From: an uncultured Pseudomonadota bacterium
Lineage (GTDB): Bacteria > Pseudomonadota > Alphaproteobacteria > Rs-D84
Length of the DNA: 6,281 bases
NCBI GenBank assembly: GCA_902776515.1
Contig: CACYQE010000046.1
Location: 1-6,281 of the forward strand
Direction: 5' to 3'
This document shows positions 1-4,280 of this stretch, in pieces (position 1 is the stretch's first letter; each line of letters opens with the position of its first letter). Made by a program: the position numbers and the translations under genes. The notes under the pieces were generated by a model. That model saw only the letters and a program-made list of their open reading frames with translations, was not told the origin of the DNA and ran no database searches.

Positions 1-14
1 TATGTTTTCAATGA

Positions 15-269
15 TTGCGGCGTATTCTGGAGAATGGATATCCTTTGGTAATTTCTTTCTTGTTGTACCTAAGATACTGCCTGGAGTTTGAAGAAGAAGT
101 TCGTAACGGTAAATTGTCCGTGACAACAATCAAATTGATACAGCGTGACGAAGAATCTGCCAAACGCTTCCAAGAACGTCGTGCGGAACGCCGCCGTGCA
201 ATTGAAGAAAGAAAACAACAAGAAGAACGCAAAGAACGCCGTTCGGGCTTTGCTTTCTGGAAAAAATAA
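15..269 (+). CDS. Hypothetical protein, C-terminal part with a charged Arg/Glu tail; 5' end uncertain
   Basis: I do not recognise this protein. The frame ends at TAA 267-269 and gives a short hydrophobic stretch (codons at about 39-83, reading YPLVISFLLYLRYCLEF) followed by a strongly charged, probably helical tail rich in Arg, Glu, Lys and Gln that ends in GFAFWKK. The frame cannot be extended upstream because TGA lies at 12-14. The only in-frame starts are TTG codons (15, 45, 60, 63); TTG 45 has a GGAG at 29-32, rather far away. The other two forward frames are also open from the window edge, to stops at 49-51 (frame 1) and 89-91 (frame 2). The true gene may therefore begin outside the window and be frameshifted here, or this may be a small gene with a TTG start. 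The downstream terminator supports a real gene end at 269. The coding frame is likely for the tail and doubtful before about position 60. Confidence 0.45.
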   Translation: MRRILENGYPLVISFLLYLRYCLEFEEEVRNGKLSVTTIKLIQRDEESAKRFQERRAERRRAIEERKQQEERKERRSGFAFWKK

Positions 270-274
270 TATAT

Positions 275-296
275 CCCGCCAAATGGCGGGTTTTTT
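275..296 (+). terminator. Rho-independent terminator
   Basis: A perfect 6-bp GC-rich stem (CCCGCC 275-280 with GGCGGG 285-290, loop AAAT) is followed directly by six T (291-296), five bases after the stop codon at 267-269. It is a textbook intrinsic terminator for the upstream gene. Confidence 0.9.
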
Positions 297-300
297 ATAC

Positions 301-322
301 GGTGCCTTTTGGCACCATTTTT
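301..322 (+). terminator. Second tandem hairpin, possible back-up terminator
   Basis: GGTGCC (301-306) pairs with GGCACC (311-316) around a TTTT loop and is followed by ATTTTTC. It sits five bases after the first terminator's T run and just upstream of the promoter for the next gene. The T run is short and begins one base after the stem, so termination would be weaker than at 275-296. It could also insulate the 381 promoter, or act on the minus strand, where the stem is followed by GTATAAAAAA. Confidence 0.5.
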
Positions 323-324
323 CA

Positions 325-353
325 TTGGATTCTTTTACAATATATGATACAAT
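325..353 (+). promoter_or_regulatory. Putative sigma70-type promoter for the 381 gene
   Basis: TTGGAT (325-330, 3 of 6 matches to the -35 consensus) and TACAAT (348-353, 5 of 6 to the -10) are separated by 17 bases. The -10 is preceded by TG one base away (345-346), an extended -10. Predicted transcription start is about 360, followed by AGGAG at 370-374 and ATG 381. Identified by consensus match only. Confidence 0.55.
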
Positions 354-380
354 GTAACTGTTGTGAACTAGGAGAGGAAA

Positions 381-986
381 ATGAAAAAAACATTATTATC
401 TGTTCTTGCTGGATTAGCCGTCATAGGGTCCGCATCGGCGGCACCGACACCCGAAGACCGTAAGGCATTGTGTGATTTATTAATTCAAAAAAAGACACAC
501 GTTTGGGTGGAAAAGACCCAGGCATGTATTCCTGCTGACCCATGTGGCAATGGTGTAAACGATACAATTAGAAGTGCGTATTGTCTTACAGATTTGGGTG
601 AAAGATTTGTTTTTAGGGATGTTGATGGTTTGGTAGATTTTGTAAAGCGTTATACAGAAAAAGTTTTGAAAGCTCCCGATCCGTGGCCTGATATGTTATA
701 TGGAATTGCACCTCAGCCAGATGGTTATAAAGGGGTGTATACAACAAAAACAGCTGATTTAGGATTTTTCGGATTTAATTACGAGATAAGGGAAAAAGGG
801 CCATTAGTAAATCGTAAACCTGTTTGTTTGGTGTTTGGGCGTGAAACATCCGCTGGTGCTGGATGTAAAGGTGTTGAAAGCGAACAAGAGTGTACCGATA
901 TGTTCGATTTTTATAACTTGTTGTCGAAAGATTTTAATACCCCAAATCCGGTTTATGACGAACAAACCAAGGTATGTATTTTCTAA
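381..986 (+). CDS. Secreted cysteine-rich protein of unknown function (201 aa)
   Basis: The start at ATG 381 is supported by AGGAG at 370-374. The N-terminus is a clear Sec signal peptide: MKK, a hydrophobic core at about 4-16, and a cleavage-like SASA-AP with the cut expected after Ala20. The mature part has eight cysteines (31, 49, 55, 68, 149, 162, 171, 199), an even number that fits disulfide bonding in the periplasm or outside the cell. No Cys follows the signal in a lipobox, so it is not a lipoprotein. The first and last cysteine pairs look alike: C31 to QACIP (C49) and C171 to KVCIF (C199), each with a helical-looking spacer ending in an E/Q-T-K/Q-x-C-I pattern. This suggests two related modules around a middle section rich in Gly, Pro and Tyr (about 98-148). 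It stands alone between its own promoter and terminator. I do not recognise a domain and assign no function. Confidence 0.85.
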   Translation: MKKTLLSVLAGLAVIGSASAAPTPEDRKALCDLLIQKKTHVWVEKTQACIPADPCGNGVNDTIRSAYCLTDLGERFVFRDVDGLVDFVKRYTEKVLKAPDPWPDMLYGIAPQPDGYKGVYTTKTADLGFFGFNYEIREKGPLVNRKPVCLVFGRETSAGAGCKGVESEQECTDMFDFYNLLSKDFNTPNPVYDEQTKVCIF

Positions 987-996
987 CTTTATATTG

Positions 997-1026
997 CCCC
1001 GCGGTTTATGCGGGGTTCTTTTTTTT
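997..1026 (+). terminator. Rho-independent terminator of the secreted-protein gene
   Basis: CCCCGC (997-1002) pairs perfectly with GCGGGG (1010-1015) around a 7-base loop, followed by a T-rich tail (1016-1026, one C). It lies 10 bases after the stop codon. Confidence 0.88.
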
Positions 1027-1035
1027 AGTAATCAT

Positions 1036-1064
1036 TTGATTTTTTTGATGCGATTGTGTATCAT
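1036..1064 (+). promoter_or_regulatory. Putative promoter for lemA
   Basis: TTGATT (1036-1041) and TATCAT (1059-1064, 5 of 6 to the -10 consensus) are spaced by 17 bases. The predicted start is near 1071, leaving a leader of about 33 bases with AAGGAG at 1092-1097 before ATG 1104. The promoter lies between the preceding terminator and lemA, so lemA is probably transcribed alone. Consensus match only. Confidence 0.5.
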
Positions 1065-1103
1065 TATGCTCAGTCAATTAATAATAAAACAAAGGAGTTT
1101 GGT

Positions 1104-1646
1104 ATGTGGACGGTTATCGCAATAGTTGCTGTTTTGGTTTTGTATTTTGTTGCTGTGTATAATGGATTGGTTGCACGGCGTAATCAGGCACGCGAAGCGT
1201 GGGCAACGGTTGATACGCAATTAAAACGCCGTTATGATATGATTCCAAATTTGGTTGAAACGGTCAAAGGGGCGGCGGCACACGAAAAAGATACGTTGGC
1301 TGCGGTTATTCAGGCGCGAAATGCCGCTATGTCTGCAATCGGAACCGACAAGGCAGATGCGGAAAAAGGACTGACCGGTGCATTGAATAAATTGTTCGCA
1401 CTTGGTGAGGCATACCCGGCATTGCGTGCAAATGAAAACTTTTTGGAATTGCAACGCGAATTGACCGATACCGAAACCAAAATTCAGGCTGCACGTCAGT
1501 TTTATAATACGGTTGTTATGGGGTTAAACACACAAATAGAACAATTCCCAAGCAATATTGTTGCACGTATGTTTGGTATTACATCGGAAAAATTGTTTGA
1601 AATCGATGAAGCCGAACGTGTTGCACCGCGGGTTTCTTTTAAATAA
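1104..1646 (+). CDS. lemA: LemA family membrane-anchored protein
   Basis: This is a 180-residue LemA family protein, close to the usual 180-200. The start at ATG 1104 is chosen over the in-frame ATG at 1056 because AAGGAG (1092-1097) sits 6 bases upstream and because the hydrophobic helix (residues 2-18) then begins at the N-terminus, as is normal for LemA. The 1056 ATG would also fall within the predicted promoter. After the anchor the protein is almost wholly helical. Family blocks visible are RRNQAREAWATVDTQLKRR (about 25-43), YDMIPNLVETVK (44-55), YPALRANENFLELQREL (104-120) and the ARQFYN block (130-135), with a late FPSNIVARMFG (148-158). The molecular role of the family is poorly defined; it is linked to the cell envelope, often beside TPM-domain or HtpX genes, neither of which is here. 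The gene is monocistronic and convergent with the deaminase gene. Confidence 0.93.
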   Translation: MWTVIAIVAVLVLYFVAVYNGLVARRNQAREAWATVDTQLKRRYDMIPNLVETVKGAAAHEKDTLAAVIQARNAAMSAIGTDKADAEKGLTGALNKLFALGEAYPALRANENFLELQRELTDTETKIQAARQFYNTVVMGLNTQIEQFPSNIVARMFGITSEKLFEIDEAERVAPRVSFK

Positions 1647-1667
1647 AGTAATCTGATTAAAAATAAT

Positions 1668-1694
1668 ACCGCCCATTTGGGCGGTGTTTTTTTT
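1668..1694. terminator. Bidirectional terminator between lemA and the convergent deaminase gene
   Basis: ACCGCCC (1668-1674) and GGGCGGT (1679-1685) form a perfect 7-bp stem with loop ATTT. On the plus strand it is followed by G and eight T (1687-1694). On the minus strand the stem is followed by ATTATTTTT (from 1667 leftward). It therefore can end lemA transcripts rightward and the deaminase operon leftward. The plus-strand T run touches the TAA stop of the minus-strand gene (1693-1695), so the two genes share a very compact junction. Confidence 0.88.
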
Positions 1695-2703
1695 ATTTAT
1701 ATTCACGTTTTTTCATTGTGAATTCGCGTTCAATTGTGCGTTTGGTTTTTTCTTTTATGGCCGTTTGCACCTGGGGCAGGTTGCAATTTTCCATAATGCT
1801 GCGAACTATTGCAACATCGGCATCTGCTATGCGACTGGACAATTCTGATGTTGATATCGCATTACGGTTTACAAATTTAATTAATGCTTTTTGAAAATCC
1901 AGTAATGCAACCAATTTAGAAGTGGACACATCCATAATATTTGGACTTTTTAATTTCTTTTCACGCAATTCTTTCACTGGCTCACTTAAATCATAGGCAC
2001 ATACGACATGGTTGCGTGTAATTATGAAATCAGCGGTTTCCTGGGCTGTGTTATAAAAAGAATTATTCAAAATCATTTCTTTGACAAGTTCGTTTGTTTC
2101 TTCGGTGCAAATGATTGATTGAAATTCTTTGCCATTAACGCGAATAAGATTGTTTGATAAACGATTTAAATCGGCGGTGTCAAAGAGTTTAAGCGGTTTA
2201 ACAGAATCTTTTATAACTTCTTTGAATCTGCCGGCAGAGTTTAAAGATTTATAAATTACACCGGCTTCGTCAAACATAGTAAAGGATATATCAAGTTTAT
2301 CCCGCCACCCCGCAGTTTTTTTGCCGTTATCATCTGGTAAATCCATATAAACTACCTCGCGGATTCCGCTTTGGATAATGCCACGTGCACAATCCGGACA
2401 TGGTGGCAATGTTACGTATAAAACACAATTCTTGATTGATGCACCATATAATCCCGCGTTATATATAGCATTACGTTCGGCGTGTTCGAACCAGTCGTAT
2501 TTTGTTGGACGAATGTTACGGATTGCGACAGTGTCATCAACACCACGCGGAAGACCGTTATACCCCATAGAACGAACTTCTTTGTCGGGACCAATTATAA
2601 CGCAACCAACCTTGGTGCTTTCATCCTTGGACCATCCGGCGACCAAACGTGCCATGTCCATAAAACGCAGGTTCCATTTTTCAGAAAAAGTGAATTTTTT
2701 CAT
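1693..2703 (-). CDS. dCMP deaminase fused to a MazG-like NTP-pyrophosphatase region (336 aa)
   Basis: Residues 1-160 are a zinc-dependent deoxycytidylate deaminase domain: HAE at 74-76 (His ligand and catalytic Glu) and PCPDC at 101-105 (Cys102 and Cys105 ligands), plus the early STKVGCVIIGPD block (29-40). Such enzymes convert dCMP to dUMP. Stand-alone family members are usually 150-190 residues, so about 175 residues are extra. In the extension, EETNE (201-205) and ETAD (222-225) match the EExxE...ExxD metal-binding pattern of the all-alpha NTP pyrophosphohydrolases (MazG/dCTPase/dimeric dUTPase group), which cut dNTPs to dNMP and PPi. A further helical part (256-328) may be a degenerate second copy. 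The start at 2703 has AAGGA (plus-strand 2710-2714) 6 bases upstream. It is the second gene of a leftward operon, 24 bases after the dCTP-deaminase-like gene. The deaminase call is firm. The pyrophosphatase call rests on motif reading and needs a profile search; a generic competence-type ComEB name is possible for the first domain only. Confidence 0.88.
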   Translation of the reverse strand: MKKFTFSEKWNLRFMDMARLVAGWSKDESTKVGCVIIGPDKEVRSMGYNGLPRGVDDTVAIRNIRPTKYDWFEHAERNAIYNAGLYGASIKNCVLYVTLPPCPDCARGIIQSGIREVVYMDLPDDNGKKTAGWRDKLDISFTMFDEAGVIYKSLNSAGRFKEVIKDSVKPLKLFDTADLNRLSNNLIRVNGKEFQSIICTEETNELVKEMILNNSFYNTAQETADFIITRNHVVCAYDLSEPVKELREKKLKSPNIMDVSTSKLVALLDFQKALIKFVNRNAISTSELSSRIADADVAIVRSIMENCNLPQVQTAIKEKTKRTIEREFTMKKREYK

Positions 2704-2727
2704 TTTTATTCCTTGTTCGGTGTTCTA

Positions 2728-3279
2728 TTATTTTTTTTCAAATCTGTTACGATTGTCAAATACGTACGGACTTTGTGGGACACCGCGGAAATCTATCTTT
2801 TTATCGATACTGTCAAAGAAATTATTAACATCTGGGGTTATTCCAAGGTGTTCGCCAACATAATCGCGGATAAATCTCATTTCTGCAATAGGCATACCGC
2901 GATAGATATAGCGTGATTGCGTTGGTTCAATCCATACGGTGAAATTGTCTGTTTTTTTATTCTTTGGACGTGTTGCATTGATTACATTAAGCCCTGATAT
3001 AAGGTAATTAAGGTTTTTGAATTCTATGTGTTCCGCAACTTTGATACAATACAGCGTTTCTGGGTGCAACCACAAACCTTCGCTGCCCGTGCCAATTGTT
3101 GCCTCTGTTTTTTCACCTTGATTGTATATAGTAACGTTTTCGCCGGCACGTAAAGTATAACTTTCTGGGTTTACAGATGTTAAAATGAACGGCTTTATTT
3201 TTATAGATAAATTTGCCGGGTTATGCCATATTTTATCTGTGGCTAATGCGTAAATTTCACGGTTTTTTAATACATTCAT
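2728..3279 (-). CDS. Divergent dCTP deaminase/dUTPase-fold protein (183 aa)
   Basis: Several blocks follow the order of dCTP deaminase (Dcd): VNPESYTLRAG (36-46) like the INxxSxDLRLG block; GLWLHPETLYCI (68-79) like FxLHPGEFxLA; VAEHIEFKN (81-89) like the Tyr/Val-Leu-Pro strand; and FTVWIEPTQ (113-121) then YRGMPIAEMRF (126-136) like the VLEFYN and RPGMxIGxLxF strands. This points to the trimeric dUTPase/dCTP deaminase beta fold. However, the conserved GRSSLARLG segment of true Dcd is replaced by SGLNVINATR (95-104), so its Ser/Arg substrate residues are not clearly present; Glu118 could correspond to the catalytic Glu. Activity is therefore uncertain: it may be a deaminase, a dUTPase-like enzyme or a nucleotide-binding regulator. 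The start at 3279 is preferred over the ATG at 3339 because the promoter (3309-3336) lies between them and AAAAGG (plus 3290-3295) precedes it. It is the first gene of the operon with the dCMP deaminase fusion. Confidence 0.7.
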   Translation of the reverse strand: MNVLKNREIYALATDKIWHNPANLSIKIKPFILTSVNPESYTLRAGENVTIYNQGEKTEATIGTGSEGLWLHPETLYCIKVAEHIEFKNLNYLISGLNVINATRPKNKKTDNFTVWIEPTQSRYIYRGMPIAEMRFIRDYVGEHLGITPDVNNFFDSIDKKIDFRGVPQSPYVFDNRNRFEKK

Positions 3280-3308
3280 ATTTGACAAACCTTTTATTAA
3301 GTATAAAC

Positions 3309-3336
3309 AGTATAGAGTCTTTTTCTGGTTTTGCAA
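3309..3336 (-). promoter_or_regulatory. Promoter for the leftward nucleotide-deaminase operon
   Basis: On the minus strand TTGCAA (plus 3331-3336, 4 of 6 to the -35) and TATACT (plus 3309-3314, 5 of 6 to TATAAT) are 16 bases apart. The predicted start is near 3302, giving a leader of about 23 bases with an AAAAGG ribosome site before ATG 3279. This also rules out the upstream ATG at 3339 as the start. Confidence 0.6.
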
Positions 3337-3344
3337 CATTTTAA

Positions 3345-3372
3345 TTCACTTTTGATTTTTGTGTGCTATTGT
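3345..3372 (+). promoter_or_regulatory. Candidate era-operon promoter very close to the start codon
   Basis: TATTGT (3367-3372, 5 of 6 to the -10) carries an upstream TG (3364-3365), making an extended -10. TTCACT (3345-3350) at 16 bases is a passable -35. ATG begins at 3380, only 7 bases after the -10, which would place the transcription start at or next to the start codon. A distinct TTGACA lies at 3282-3287, but no good -10 is found 16-18 bases from it. Confidence 0.35.
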
Positions 3373-3379
3373 TTAAGGT

Positions 3380-4273
3380 ATGAGCAAGACTTATTCTGGT
3401 TTTATTTCTATTATTGGACCGACAAATGCCGGTAAAAGCACATTGATGAATCAAATTATGGGACGTAAGGTTTCAATAGTTTCACACAAAGTGCAGACCA
3501 CGCGGACCAATTTGCGTGCAATTAAAATGGTCGGCAATCGACAACTGGTTTTTGTTGATACGCCTGGGGTTTTTAAACCGGGACGGCGTTTGGACCGTGC
3601 CATGGTTGGGGCGGCAATGGATTCGTTGGCGGATGCGGATGCCGTATTGTTAATCTTGGATTCAACCAAGGGGATAACAGACACTGTTCGCGGCCTGATT
3701 GAAAAAATAAAAGACCATAAAAATTTATTCGTTGCGTTGAATAAAACAGATGCCGTTCGGAAATCTGAGTTATTGCCAATCGCCGCAGAACTTAATGAAC
3801 TTGCCCCTTTTCGTGAAATCTTTATGATTTCGGCGATGAAAAACGATGGTGTTGAAAAAATGCTTGGTGCTTTGGCGGATGTTATGCCGGAATCGCCTTA
3901 TTTATTTGAAGCACACGATGCAACAGATGTCCCGGATAATCTGTATTTGGCCGAATTAACACGTGAAAAGATATATCGTTATATCCATCAAGAATTACCT
4001 TATCACATAAATGTTGTGACCGAACGCGTTGATGTTGATGACGAAGGTGTGTTGGATATTTATCAAAAAATCGTTGTGCAAAGTGAAGGGCATAAAAAAA
4101 TAATTATTGGTCGCGGTGGAATACAGTTGCAAAAAATTGGGACCGCGGCACGTCACGATATCCAAGACCAATGGGGCGTAAATGCACGATTGCATTTGTT
4201 CGTGCGTGTGGAACCTAATTGGGAAGATGTGGCTGAAAATTACACTGACCAGGGGTTAGAGTTTAAAAAATAA
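3380..4273 (+). CDS. era: GTPase Era
   Basis: Era is an essential GTPase that binds 16S rRNA near its 3' end and helps mature the 30S subunit. At 297 residues the length is normal. All GTPase motifs are present: G1 GPTNAGKST (13-21, with Ala where many have Val), G2 QTTR (39-42), G3 DTPG (60-63), G4 NKTD (121-124) and G5 SAM (151-153). The C-terminal KH RNA-binding domain is seen from about 195, with the ELPYHINV strand (205-212) and the GHKKIIIGRGG loop (237-247). The protein ends with LFVRVEPNWEDV, as expected. ATG 3380 is the start because the G1 motif follows at the usual distance. No good Shine-Dalgarno precedes it (only AAGG, two bases before ATG), which fits a leaderless or weakly initiated message. 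It leads an operon with queA, 7 bases downstream, and the M16 peptidase. Confidence 0.97.
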   Translation: MSKTYSGFISIIGPTNAGKSTLMNQIMGRKVSIVSHKVQTTRTNLRAIKMVGNRQLVFVDTPGVFKPGRRLDRAMVGAAMDSLADADAVLLILDSTKGITDTVRGLIEKIKDHKNLFVALNKTDAVRKSELLPIAAELNELAPFREIFMISAMKNDGVEKMLGALADVMPESPYLFEAHDATDVPDNLYLAELTREKIYRYIHQELPYHINVVTERVDVDDEGVLDIYQKIVVQSEGHKKIIIGRGGIQLQKIGTAARHDIQDQWGVNARLHLFVRVEPNWEDVAENYTDQGLEFKK

Positions 4274-4280
4274 TTTTAAA

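Noticed and set aside
145..357. Plus-strand open frame overlapping the first gene and terminator
   Set aside because: It runs through the terminator hairpins and promoter and is a frame shadow of the Arg/Glu-rich tail.
1056..1103. Longer LemA start at ATG 1056
   Set aside because: No ribosome site; it overlaps the predicted -10 region. ATG 1104 has AAGGAG and starts directly at the membrane anchor.
2378..2916. Plus-strand open frames opposite the deaminase operon
   Set aside because: They are antisense shadows of two well-supported minus-strand genes, with no ribosome site or recognisable domain.
3280..3339. Longer start (3339) for the dCTP-deaminase-like gene
   Set aside because: It lies upstream of the -35 and -10 of the best promoter, has no ribosome site, and the extra 20 residues match nothing in the family.
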